Assembly (NCBI GenBank): GCA_947623685.1
Contig: CANQHF010000010.1
Coordinates: forward strand, 1-38,716
DNA length: 38,716 nucleotides
Reading direction: 5' to 3'
From: an uncultured Bacilli bacterium
GTDB lineage: Bacteria; Bacillota_I; Bacilli_A; RF39; UBA660
How positions within the stretch are numbered: the stretch's first letter is position 1; each line of letters opens with the position of its first letter. Of the stretch, positions 31,760-38,716 are shown one piece after another. A program made the translations under genes and the position numbers. A model generated the notes under the pieces. It did not search any database. It worked only from the letters and a program-made list of their open reading frames with translations, and was not told the DNA's origin.

Positions 31760-34318
31760 TTAGTACTTTCTTGACTCTTCTTTTTGTTTTTGTTCTTCAT
31801 CATAAAATCCACTTTTAAATGCGGTTTTTGATGCGTTTAAAAAGTAAGAATCAAACATATTTGATATATTTTTTAAATTATTAACTAATTCTTGTTTTGG
31901 CATCATTAACATTTTAGAAGCATCTTCTAAATTAAAGTTTGAAACGACTGATAACATACTTGAAATAATAGGATTAGAATTAATATAAAGCATGAAATTT
32001 TGATCTTGAAGCAAAAATTTATAAGCGTTACCTATTTTAAGTTTTAACATTTTATATGCGTTATTTAAAGCATTATCATTTAAATTACCCTTCTTACTTA
32101 AAGAATTTATTTTCTTTAATGCATCAGTTAAATTATCCTTTACATCTAAAGCATTACCTTTGGTTGCTAAAGCTATTTGAGTAATAGACATTTCTTTTCT
32201 ATTTAATCCAAAATACATTGAAACTAATTCAATTTCCATTGGGCTTAATAAAGTAAGAGCCATATTAAACTGATCTTTTGTTATTTTATTGACGTTTAAA
32301 AACTTACTTAATTTATCGATTTCCTTATTATTACTATTCTTTTTTATATCATTAGCAATGTAATTTAAACTATCTTGCACGATTTTATTTATGCTTTCCC
32401 CACTTCTTTTATACTTTTCACTTAAATAAATTAAATCAGCTTCTTTAGTACTTATTCCAAAATAAGATTTAATAAGATTTTGTCTTCCAACTGATAATTT
32501 ATTTAATAATTTTATAAAATCATCTTTAGATATTTTATTTTCTTTTAAATAATCAGATAAATTAATTTTTTGTATTTTTGATTCTTTTATTATATTTTTT
32601 GCTGCAGCATCTATTACGCTTTGAATCGTTGCAACGCTCTTATTATATCTTTTAGCAATTTCTTCTTTCGATAAAGCCTTTTCATACAATCCTAAATAAC
32701 ATGCTAAAACGTTTTTACTAAACGAATCTAATTGATCAATTCTTCTTAAAAATTCATCTTTTCCGTGTTCTTTTATAAATTCATCTATCAATGATGCAGC
32801 ATCCTTACCTGATTTTTTTATAGTTTGTTTTTCCTTATTTTCTTCTTTTTTCTTATTTTCTTGTTTTTCTTCTTTTTCTTTTTCTTCTTTTTCCTTCTTA
32901 TTAGTTTCATTTTCTTTTACTAGTTCTTCAATTACTTTTGGCGTTTCTTGTTTTTGACCCTTTTTTATTTCTTTTAAATTATTTTCTTTTTGCTGCTTTT
33001 TAGGTTTTTCAGTATTTTTAGTTAAACTTATGTTCATTTTATCGATTGATTTTTTTAACGTATTCGTAACATTTTCTTTAGTATATCCCATTATATCTGC
33101 TATTTGATCAATCGTTTTAGGTGCTAAATATAAACTCACAATTAATTTTTCAGTAGTAGTTAAAACTTTCTCATTTTTTAAAATACCTTTTTTAAGTAAA
33201 GACCTTAAATCATTGGTATCTTTTTGTTTTGGTTTTTCTTTTGCTTCCTTTTTATTTGTTTTATTATTTTCTGTTTTAACTTTTTTTTGTTCCAGCTTTT
33301 TATTTTCTTTATTTATTTTTTGCTTTTTTGATTCTTCTTTAGGTTTTTCTTTTGCTTCCTTTTTATTTTTAGTTTCCTTTTTTTCCTTACTTTTATTAGG
33401 ATCTTTTGTTTTGTTTTCTTCATTTGCTGCTTTGGTTTTTTTATTTCGATATTCTTTATTTATTTTGATAATTAACGTTAAGTTATCAATTGCCCTTTTA
33501 AAATCTTTTTCTTTTTTTGGTCTTGTTTTTTTATCTAATTTTTCTCCAAAAACTTCTTTTATATACCTTTGTGAATTATAATCCATTTTAGATAGCATCT
33601 CGAAAATAAAAGCGTTAGTTATTGAATTATCATTACACATTAATCTTATATAATCAAAAAAAGTAAACTCTAAACTATCTTTATTTAATTCGTTTTTTAT
33701 GATGTATGGAACATCATTATCTTCTCTTTTAAGAAGCATATAGCTGTATAATTTTATTAATATTTCGTTTATTAATGGGTCATCTTGATTTATTTCAAAT
33801 ATTTTATCACCCTTCATCCCGAAATATAAAATAAATGTTTTTTTATATGAGTAATCAAGGTTTTTAACAGCGTTTATGATTTCTTCATCTTCAAACGTAT
33901 CTAAAAGATCATATAAACTTCCAAATTCCAAGCTCTTTTTTTCCTTTACTTTTTGATTTAACATATAGATATTAAAACTATTAATATCATCTTCATCATC
34001 TGGTGAAAAATAAGGATTATATCGAACGTAATCATTATAATAATTAATTATTTCATCTTTATTAAATAATCTTAAAATAACATTATCTTTTAAATTTATC
34101 ATATCGTTATTTTGATTTATAACGCTAAAAGCTATTTTTAAATCATCTATTTCATAATCATTTAAAAAAACACTTGTTTGTTTAAATATATCAATATCAT
34201 CGCCAAACGTTTTTACTAATACGTTATAATTTTTAATTGATGTAAAAAAAAGTGAAAAATAAAATTTAATTTTACTATCAAATTGTGGTAACTTAAATTC
34301 CTTATTTATTGTATTCAT
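31760..34318 (-). CDS. Large protein with tandem sigma-region-4-like HTH repeats, unknown function
   Basis: No family is recognised for the whole 852-residue protein. The N-terminal 290 residues are helical. Lys/Glu-rich low-complexity linkers lie at about 290-375 and 435-505, around a short HTH (LTTTEKLIVSLYLAPKTIDQIADIMGYTKENV, 386-418). From 510 to 740 there are three repeats of about 76-83 residues, each with an 'I(S/T)KD.F' helix, an 'LS....L...YFGL' helix and a sigma-region-4-like HTH such as LSKEEIAKRYNKSVATIQSVI. No core-binding sigma region 2 is seen. It may bind DNA at several sites or RNA polymerase; that is inference. A weak AAGGAA ribosome site precedes ATG. Confidence 0.75.
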   Translation of the reverse strand: MNTINKEFKLPQFDSKIKFYFSLFFTSIKNYNVLVKTFGDDIDIFKQTSVFLNDYEIDDLKIAFSVINQNNDMINLKDNVILRLFNKDEIINYYNDYVRYNPYFSPDDEDDINSFNIYMLNQKVKEKKSLEFGSLYDLLDTFEDEEIINAVKNLDYSYKKTFILYFGMKGDKIFEINQDDPLINEILIKLYSYMLLKREDNDVPYIIKNELNKDSLEFTFFDYIRLMCNDNSITNAFIFEMLSKMDYNSQRYIKEVFGEKLDKKTRPKKEKDFKRAIDNLTLIIKINKEYRNKKTKAANEENKTKDPNKSKEKKETKNKKEAKEKPKEESKKQKINKENKKLEQKKVKTENNKTNKKEAKEKPKQKDTNDLRSLLKKGILKNEKVLTTTEKLIVSLYLAPKTIDQIADIMGYTKENVTNTLKKSIDKMNISLTKNTEKPKKQQKENNLKEIKKGQKQETPKVIEELVKENETNKKEKEEKEKEEKQENKKKEENKEKQTIKKSGKDAASLIDEFIKEHGKDEFLRRIDQLDSFSKNVLACYLGLYEKALSKEEIAKRYNKSVATIQSVIDAAAKNIIKESKIQKINLSDYLKENKISKDDFIKLLNKLSVGRQNLIKSYFGISTKEADLIYLSEKYKRSGESINKIVQDSLNYIANDIKKNSNNKEIDKLSKFLNVNKITKDQFNMALTLLSPMEIELVSMYFGLNRKEMSITQIALATKGNALDVKDNLTDALKKINSLSKKGNLNDNALNNAYKMLKLKIGNAYKFLLQDQNFMLYINSNPIISSMLSVVSNFNLEDASKMLMMPKQELVNNLKNISNMFDSYFLNASKTAFKSGFYDEEQKQKEESRKY

Positions 34319-34354
34319 ATTATATTAATTCCTTCTTTAAAAAAATCATATCAT

Positions 34355-34385
34355 AAAAAAAACCAAAAAACTAGTCTTTTGGTTT
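34355..34385 (-). terminator. spoVAE terminator
   Basis: AAACCAAAA and TTTTTTGGTTT arms around GACTAG, followed on the minus strand by a T run. The hairpin overlaps the last codons of spoVAE. Confidence 0.8.
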
Positions 34386-34721
34386 AAAAATAAGGGTTAA
34401 AATAAATCCAAATACGATTGCTGCAACAATTCCCGTTGATGTTAAACTAAACATTCCCCCTAAAAGTCCTAACAAACCTGTTTCGTTTGCTTTATCTAAT
34501 GCTCCATGAATTAAAGAATGACCAAAACTTGTAATTGGTACCAAAGTACCTGCGCCAAACCATTTAATAAATTTATCATATAATCCAAATGAGTCTAAAA
34601 ATGCACCTGTAACAACAAAAATGCTAGTGACATGACCAGGGGTAAGTTTGGTATTATCAAGAATTAATTGTCCGATTAAACAAACAAATCCACAGAATAA
34701 AAACGAGTATAAAAATATCAT
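34371..34721 (-). CDS. spoVAE: Stage V sporulation protein AE (SpoVAEB type)
   Basis: SpoVAE is a membrane component of the channel that moves dipicolinic acid into the forespore and out at germination. The 116-residue product has FLFCGFVCLIGQLILDNTKLTPGHVTSIFVVTGAFLDSFGLYD and GAGTLVPITSFGHSLIHGA, the family core, with three or four membrane helices. I use ATG at 34721 after GGAGGTGG; it overlaps the spoVAD stop as ATGA, showing tight coupling. It is last in the spoVAC-D-E unit. Confidence 0.96.
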   Translation of the reverse strand: MIFLYSFLFCGFVCLIGQLILDNTKLTPGHVTSIFVVTGAFLDSFGLYDKFIKWFGAGTLVPITSFGHSLIHGALDKANETGLLGLLGGMFSLTSTGIVAAIVFGFILTLIFKPKD

Positions 34722-35713
34722 TTTACCACCTCCAAGCAAACCGCATGAGAAATCGATGGTAAAGAAAGTTTTTGATTATTCATCGTAGGACTCATTAACG
34801 CTCCTGTTGCAACTAATAATACTTTTTTTAATTTTCCTTGCATCATTTTATTTATAATATCCGTATAAGTAACCAAAGCAAGACATGCTGGGCCACTACC
34901 ACCTGCTTTTACCTGTGGTTGTTTTTTTCTTTGGTATATAATGCAAGCTGAATCTTCATGCTTATCTTTTAAATCAATGTCATATGCTTCTAGCATATAT
35001 ACATTTAATATTTCCTTTCCATAAACTCCCAAATCACCAGTTAATATTAAATCGTAATCATCTACCGTCGTGTTAGTATCTTTTAAATGCTCATAAATCG
35101 TTCTTGCTGCAGAAGGTGCCATAACCGATCCCATATCATATATATCAGTTACTCCCATATCAGTTGTTGTTCCAATCGTTGCGGATGTAACTTTAATTTT
35201 TTGTTTTTCATTTGTTAAAATGCAAGAAGCAGAACCAGTTACGGTAAAAGTTGATCTTTTTGGTTTAGGACAACCATATTCTACTGGGTTTCTATACTGT
35301 CTTTCCGCAGTCATATTATGTGATGATACATTACAAAGTACGTTTGAAATTTCTTTGTTTTGTAATAAACTTGATCCAATTATAATTTCTTCACACATTG
35401 ATGCACAAGCATTATATACTCCTAAAAATGGTCTATTAAACTTAACTGATGCATATGCGTTTGGGGTAATTTGATTAAGTAAATCTGCTCCAATTACAAC
35501 ATCTATGTTTTCTAACTTAATTTTAGCCTTATTAAAAACAATATTAACCGCATCATTTATCATCTTAACTTCAGATTGTTCAAACGTTTTTTCTCCAGCA
35601 TAATAATCATCATACGTTTTATCATAAAGCTTACCAAAATTCCCTTCTTTTTCATCTTTACCCGCAACGGTTGAAGTAGCTTTTAAATATACGTTGTTAA
35701 AATTAATCGTCAT
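34718..35713 (-). CDS. spoVAD: Stage V sporulation protein AD
   Basis: SpoVAD is the soluble, thiolase-fold subunit that binds dipicolinic acid at the spore inner membrane. The 331 residues (338 in Bacillus) contain the expected blocks FLGVYNACASMCEE (about 95-108), NVSSHNMTAERQYRNPVEYG (about 127-146), GTTTDMGVTDIYDMGSVMAPSA (about 176-197) and AGGSGPACLALVTY (about 271-284). It follows spoVAC by three bases and overlaps spoVAE. Confidence 0.97.
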   Translation of the reverse strand: MTINFNNVYLKATSTVAGKDEKEGNFGKLYDKTYDDYYAGEKTFEQSEVKMINDAVNIVFNKAKIKLENIDVVIGADLLNQITPNAYASVKFNRPFLGVYNACASMCEEIIIGSSLLQNKEISNVLCNVSSHNMTAERQYRNPVEYGCPKPKRSTFTVTGSASCILTNEKQKIKVTSATIGTTTDMGVTDIYDMGSVMAPSAARTIYEHLKDTNTTVDDYDLILTGDLGVYGKEILNVYMLEAYDIDLKDKHEDSACIIYQRKKQPQVKAGGSGPACLALVTYTDIINKMMQGKLKKVLLVATGALMSPTMNNQKLSLPSISHAVCLEVVK

Positions 35714-35716
35714 ATT

Positions 35717-36157
35717 CTACCCTCCAAAAAATAAGTATCTTATAATTCCAAATACATAAGCAGATACTACTCCATATAATATTACACTACCTGTTAACTT
35801 AAAAGCATTAGCACCAATTCCAGTTACTAGTCCTTCCTTTTTATAATCAATCATACTAGATGTCATCGCATGAGCAAAACCAGTTATCGGAACAATAAGT
35901 CCTGCTTTTGCTTTAGAAACTAAATTATCAAAAAAACCAAGAGCCGTACAAAGCGATGCAATAAATATTAATATCACAATCATTATTGATGTTGCATCTT
36001 TGTGGGGCACATTAAAATTATTTTCTAAAACAAAGACAATTATTTGTCCGAGTAATCCGACTAAACCTCCTACAACAAACGCAATTATTCCATTCTTTAA
36101 TTTATTTTCTTGTGGAACTATTTTACTAGTCATTTGTTTATAACTTTCTTTATCCAT
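35717..36157 (-). CDS. spoVAC: Stage V sporulation protein AC
   Basis: SpoVAC is the mechanosensitive-like membrane subunit of the SpoVA dipicolinate channel. The 146-residue product starts MDKESYKQM and contains NGIIAFVVGGLVGLLGQIIVF, ALGFFDNLVSKAKAGLIVPITGFAHAMTSSMIDYKKEG and ITGFAHAM, the family core. The track begins at 36268, but those 37 residues translate the terminator and spacer; ATG at 36157 has GGTGAT four bases upstream. spoVAA and spoVAB are absent between sigF and this gene. Confidence 0.96.
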   Translation of the reverse strand: MDKESYKQMTSKIVPQENKLKNGIIAFVVGGLVGLLGQIIVFVLENNFNVPHKDATSIMIVILIFIASLCTALGFFDNLVSKAKAGLIVPITGFAHAMTSSMIDYKKEGLVTGIGANAFKLTGSVILYGVVSAYVFGIIRYLFFGG

Positions 36158-36172
36158 TTTAATCACCAATAT

Positions 36173-36202
36173 TAATATGAAAAAAGTTTGGTAATTTATA
36201 CC
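36173..36202 (-). promoter_or_regulatory. Candidate forespore (sigma-G or sigma-F type) promoter of spoVAC-D-E
   Basis: GTATA (36198-36202), fitting -35 GHATR, and CATATTA (36173-36179), fitting -10 CATNNTA, are 18 bases apart. The -35 lies in the terminator hairpin upstream and the T-tract forms the spacer. The transcript leader would be only about 12 bases. Confidence 0.5.
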
Positions 36203-36212
36203 AAACTTTTTA
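36179..36212 (-). terminator. Second terminator between sigF and spoVAC
   Basis: AAAAAGTTTGGTA and TACCAAACTTTTT arms around a five-base loop with seven T following on the minus strand. It lies less than 25 bases from the spoVAC ATG. Confidence 0.85.
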
Positions 36213-36221
36213 ATTAATTTA

Positions 36222-36255
36222 AAAAAAAGCATACATTTTTTGTGTACACTTTTAT
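36222..36255 (-). terminator. sigF terminator
   Basis: AAAAGTGTACA and TGTATGCTTTT pair with two G-U pairs, followed on the minus strand by eight T. It lies shortly after the sigF stop. Confidence 0.75.
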
Positions 36256-36277
36256 TTTTCAACTTCAAATTAATTTT

Positions 36278-36958
36278 TTATGGTACTAAAGACATTTTCG
36301 TCTTCATTTTAGATAATACTTTTTTTTCAAGTCTTGAAACATATACTTGATTAACTCCCATTATTTCAGCTACTTCACTTTGTGTTAAGTCTTTAAAATA
36401 TCTATTTATCAGTAATTGTTTTTCATCATCACTTAAACATTTAAAAGCTTCTTTTAAATCTAGCATTTGTTCACTACTTATTTTTTCTTCTTTTGAAAAA
36501 ACATCAAGCAAGGTAATGGTTTTCCCTTCTTGTTTTATTTCTTCATCCAAGCTTTTAGCACCTTTACACGCATCTAGTGCACTTATTATTTTTTCTATAG
36601 GAACACCAAGCATATTTGCAATATCATTTAGCGATGGATAATAACCTCTAACAGAAAAATGTTTATCCATATATTCATTTATTTTCCTGCCAAGTCTTGC
36701 TAAATCCTTACTTATTTTAACGCTTTTATTTTCCCTTACGTATTTATTTACTTCCCCTAAAACATACGAAAATGCATAAGTTGAAAATTTCACGTCTCTT
36801 GTTGGATCAAATTTTTTATAAGCATTTATTAATCCAATCATACCAACTTGATATAAATCTTCTTTATCACAATATCCGTGATATTTTGAACAAATGCCAT
36901 ACACCAAGTTACTGTTTTGTTTAATTATTTCGTCTAGTTCGTAAGTTATGTTTTGCAA
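36278..36958 (-). CDS. sigF: Sporulation sigma factor, probably sigma-F
   Basis: A 226-residue sigma-70-type factor of the SigB/F/G group. Region 2 has KEDLYQVGMIGLINAYKKFDPTRDVKFSTYA (about 31-62), then region 3 (PSLNDIANMLGVPIEKII), and region 4 (QSEVAEIMGVNQVYVSRLEKKVL) with HTH near 193-215. Position after spoIIAA and before spoVA indicates sigma-F, the first forespore factor, but the sequence alone does not exclude sigma-G. The N-terminus is shorter than in Bacillus (255). It starts at TTG one base after the spoIIAA stop, with AAAGGG about 12 bases upstream. spoIIAB, normally in between, is missing. Confidence 0.93.
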   Translation of the reverse strand: MQNITYELDEIIKQNSNLVYGICSKYHGYCDKEDLYQVGMIGLINAYKKFDPTRDVKFSTYAFSYVLGEVNKYVRENKSVKISKDLARLGRKINEYMDKHFSVRGYYPSLNDIANMLGVPIEKIISALDACKGAKSLDEEIKQEGKTITLLDVFSKEEKISSEQMLDLKEAFKCLSDDEKQLLINRYFKDLTQSEVAEIMGVNQVYVSRLEKKVLSKMKTKMSLVP

Positions 36959-36959
36959 A

Positions 36960-37277
36960 CTATATCACAACCCTTTCAAAAACATTTAGTTCGTTTTCTA
37001 AATTAACAAGTGATTTTAATTCTTTGGTTTCGCCAGCGTATAAAAAAAACTCTCCTTCCTGCTTTTTCATTATTTTTTTAAGCATTTTAATTTCTTTTAC
37101 ACCATCACTTGTTATTTCATCTAAATTATAAGTGTTTAAAACCACGTATTTTATTCCAAGCTGAAGTATCACCTCCTTAACTTCTTCCTTAAAGGTTTTA
37201 ATTGTTGTTTCATTTAATTTACCATAAAGCCTTACGAACAAAACACCTTTTCTAAATTCCATTAATACTTTTAGCAA
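36960..37277 (-). CDS. spoIIAA: Anti-sigma-F factor antagonist SpoIIAA-like STAS protein
   Basis: SpoIIAA releases sigma-F from the anti-sigma factor SpoIIAB. The 105-residue STAS domain aligns with Bacillus SpoIIAA from its start (GVLFVRLYGKLNETTIKTFKEEV) to its end (NVFERVVI). The phosphorylation loop MDSSG is ITSDG here: Ser58 is kept, Asp57 is Thr and Ser59 is Asp. It starts at TTG after AGGAGG at seven bases. It is directly followed by sigF, without the spoIIAB kinase gene. Whether it still works in a partner switch is open. Confidence 0.85.
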   Translation of the reverse strand: MLKVLMEFRKGVLFVRLYGKLNETTIKTFKEEVKEVILQLGIKYVVLNTYNLDEITSDGVKEIKMLKKIMKKQEGEFFLYAGETKELKSLVNLENELNVFERVVI

Positions 37278-37356
37278 CTTTATTCCTCCTAGTAATTATC
37301 ATTTAATCACTATTAAATAATAAAAAAAAGACTTTCGACACAAGCTTACAAAAATA

Positions 37357-37383
37357 AAAAAAAACACTTAAATTTGTGTTTCT
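37357..37383 (-). terminator. gpsA terminator
   Basis: AACAC and GTGTT arms, extended by AAATTT pairing, are followed on the minus strand by nine T. It separates gpsA from the spoIIA genes. Confidence 0.8.
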
Positions 37384-37386
37384 TTT

Positions 37387-38361
37387 TCATTCTTTATCCT
37401 TTAAGAACATTAATATTTCACTTGATTTTCGGTACCCAAAAACAACGTCATAAACGAAATCTATAAATGGCATATCAATTTTCTTGTTTTTAATTAGATT
37501 ATATATCGATTTTAACGTATAAACTCCTTCTACGGTATTATTTTTTAAATATTCATCTAACTTATCTTTTGTACTTTTTAAACCAAGTAATTTTCCATAT
37601 GAATAATTACGAGACGATTTTGATGTGCAAGTTAAGATAACATCTCCAAATCCGGCATATGAAAGAATCGTTTTTTCATTACCACCTAATTTTCTAATTA
37701 GCTTTCTTGCATCGTTTAAACTTTCTGTTAAAAACATTGCTTTAGTTGATTCAGATACTCTCATACCATCTAGCATACCAGCGGTTAAAGCAATTACGTT
37801 TTTTAGTGTCCCGCAAAGTTCAACTCCGATGAAGTCATTAGTTACCCTTATTTTTAAAGTATCGTTTGATAAAGCTTCAACAACTATTTTTTTAGTTTTA
37901 TTATTAGTGGTAGCAAGCGATAAACCAATTAATTCATCTTTAGCCATATCCTTGGCAAAAGAAGGTCCTGATATAGTACATAATTTGTTTGTTTTTAATT
38001 TTTCCTTTACTATGTTACTTGCAAAATCACACGTTGATTGTTCTATTCCCTTAGATGCAATTACAATGTGTTTTTGCTTTATATATGGCTTTATTTCATC
38101 ACAAACACTTGGTATATATTTTGTCGCTACCGCTATAACAACGATATCACTTTCTGATACCGCTTTTTTTGAATCAGTTGTATAAGTAAAATCAGTTGGC
38201 ATTTTAGTTTTTGGCAACGCTTTTTCGTTCATTTTCGTTTTTTTCAAAATATCTATTTCTTCTTTAACCGCGGACCATATTGTTATTTTATTATTGTTTT
38301 TATTAAATCTTAAAGCAAGCGCTAAAGCATATGCTCCCGCCCCTAATATTGTTACGTTCAT
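37387..38361 (-). CDS. gpsA: NAD(P)-dependent glycerol-3-phosphate dehydrogenase
   Basis: GpsA reduces dihydroxyacetone phosphate to sn-glycerol 3-phosphate for phospholipid synthesis. The N-terminal Rossmann motif is GAGAYALALALRF. ASKGIE, GPSFAKD (about 137-143) and the catalytic-region LCGTLKNVIALTAGMLDG (about 184-201) follow, with GFGDVILTCTS and SRNYSYG in the C-terminal domain. At 324 residues it fits the family. I use ATG at 38361, nine bases after GGAG; the track start is three codons upstream and too close. It has a -10-like TATAAT upstream and its own terminator. Confidence 0.97.
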   Translation of the reverse strand: MNVTILGAGAYALALALRFNKNNNKITIWSAVKEEIDILKKTKMNEKALPKTKMPTDFTYTTDSKKAVSESDIVVIAVATKYIPSVCDEIKPYIKQKHIVIASKGIEQSTCDFASNIVKEKLKTNKLCTISGPSFAKDMAKDELIGLSLATTNNKTKKIVVEALSNDTLKIRVTNDFIGVELCGTLKNVIALTAGMLDGMRVSESTKAMFLTESLNDARKLIRKLGGNEKTILSYAGFGDVILTCTSKSSRNYSYGKLLGLKSTKDKLDEYLKNNTVEGVYTLKSIYNLIKNKKIDMPFIDFVYDVVFGYRKSSEILMFLKDKE

Positions 38362-38381
38362 ATTTATCATCTCCGTTATTT

Positions 38382-38410
38382 ATTATATCATTATGTAATT
38401 TTAAAATTAC
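38382..38410 (-). promoter_or_regulatory. Candidate gpsA promoter region with 16-base palindrome
   Basis: TATAAT lies at 38382-38387. At the -35 position is a perfect palindrome GTAATTTTAAAATTAC (38395-38410) instead of a recognisable -35. In such AT-rich DNA this can occur by chance. Confidence 0.35.
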
Positions 38411-38449
38411 GATAACTCATTAAATATATACATTATTTTACTAAAATAT

Positions 38450-38716
38450 TTATTCTTTTCTTATTTTTATTTCATCATTATTAGTTATTTCACCAATTAA
38501 TACCGATTGATTTTCATCGTGTTTTGATGAATTCATTTTAACTTTATTTTCATCATAATTTGCATAGCAATACCTACATAAGTGAGGACACGTGTTATAT
38601 TCTCCAATGTCAACCATACTTACGCATTTACACTTTTTAGATCTTGCCGTCCAAGTTTTAAACTTACTTTTACCAGTTAGTGTTGCTGCAATTTCTTTTG
38701 TAACACAATCTGATAC
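38450..38716 (-). CDS. DUF1848 family protein, C-terminal part (cut by window end)
   Basis: The last 88 residues of a gene that continues beyond the window; not in the ORF track. The sequence SMVDIGEYNTCPHLCRYCYANYDE contains the CxxxCxYCYAN cluster characteristic of DUF1848, a family with probable iron-sulfur binding and relation to radical-SAM-like proteins. Further Cys in SKKCKCVSM precede it. The Asp/Asn/Lys-rich tail looks non-conserved. The function of the family is not known to me. Confidence 0.82.
   Translation of the reverse strand, partial: VSDCVTKEIAATLTGKSKFKTWTARSKKCKCVSMVDIGEYNTCPHLCRYCYANYDENKVKMNSSKHDENQSVLIGEITNNDEIKIRKE

Noticed and set aside
33213-33581. 122-codon plus-strand ORF that looks like a hydrophobic membrane protein
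   Set aside because: It is the reverse complement of the Lys/Glu linker of the multi-HTH gene; Phe/Ser/Leu runs arise from AAA/GAA codons read backwards.
36158-36268. N-terminal extension of spoVAC (MKLKNKSVHKKC...)
   Set aside because: It translates two terminator hairpins; the real start has GGTGAT directly upstream and matches the family N-terminus.
36960-37277. SpoIIAA with a phosphomimetic Asp in place of the phosphorylated Ser
   Set aside because: Alignment with Bacillus MDSSG puts the phosphorylated Ser58 opposite the conserved Ser of ITSDG; the Asp replaces Ser59, so the phosphorylation site is retained.
37625-38185. 186-codon plus-strand ORF opposite gpsA
   Set aside because: gpsA on the minus strand is a clear full-length enzyme; the shadow ORF has no ribosome site or recognisable motif.
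38395-38410. Perfect 16-base palindrome upstream of gpsA as an operator
   Set aside because: It is composed almost only of A and T; in DNA of this composition a palindrome of this length is expected by chance about once or more in a window of this size. Kept only as a low-confidence note.

Overview
The window is a very AT-rich bacterial chromosome segment, judged by eye at about 70-75% A+T. TGA is used as a stop (vanZ-like gene, spoVAD, the C39 transporter), so the code is the standard bacterial one. A Gram-positive PolC, a T-box in front of glyS, Bacillus-like gene order (rpsU-yqfC-yqfD...ybeY-dgkA-era-yqzL-recO) and many sporulation genes point to a low-GC, spore-forming Bacillota. The weak similarity to Bacillus and the small gene set suggest an uncultured gut-type Bacilli lineage; that placement is inference. 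Nearly everything is on the minus strand; only rpsD and tmcAL are on plus.

Layout. 1-8.4 kb: polC, a secreted degenerate polysaccharide-deacetylase-like protein, an unknown single-pass membrane protein and ezrA. 8.4-9.3 kb: rpsD with a sigma-A promoter and a structured leader. 9.3-14.1 kb: an unknown membrane protein, glyS behind a compact T-box, recO, a 39-codon yqzL missed by the ORF track, and era. 14.3-16.3 kb: two paralogous proteins with a possible Cys-His-Asp site, under a strong promoter with an inverted repeat. 16.4-20.0 kb: two tandem dgkA genes, ybeY, a VanZ-like gene, yqfD, yqfC and rpsU. 20.0-22.6 kb: an apparent bacteriocin locus with a C39-peptidase ABC exporter, two double-glycine-type precursor peptides and a third small ORF, none of the three small ones in the ORF track. 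22.7 kb: tRNA-Arg(UCU). 22.8-24.6 kb: gerM, gerE, spoIIIAH. 24.7-27.1 kb: two coiled-coil proteins of unknown function. 27.1-31.8 kb: YfhO-family and DUF421 membrane proteins, and tmcAL on plus. 31.8-34.3 kb: an 852-residue protein with repeated sigma-region-4-like modules. 34.4-37.3 kb: spoIIAA-sigF and spoVAC-spoVAD-spoVAE, with no spoIIAB. 37.4-38.7 kb: gpsA and the end of a DUF1848 gene.

How it fits together. The housekeeping part covers replication, septation, ribosome assembly and tRNA charging. The sporulation part covers the forespore sigma factor, mother-cell functions (YqfC/D, SpoIIIAH, GerM, GerE) and dipicolinate transport (SpoVA). At gerM, spoVAC and, more weakly, yqfC, candidate sporulation promoters are built into the preceding gene's terminator, with the T-tract acting as promoter spacer. 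The best candidates for undescribed biology are the small-peptide export locus, the multi-HTH protein, the Cys-His-Asp pair, the short T-box and the spoIIA locus lacking its anti-sigma factor.
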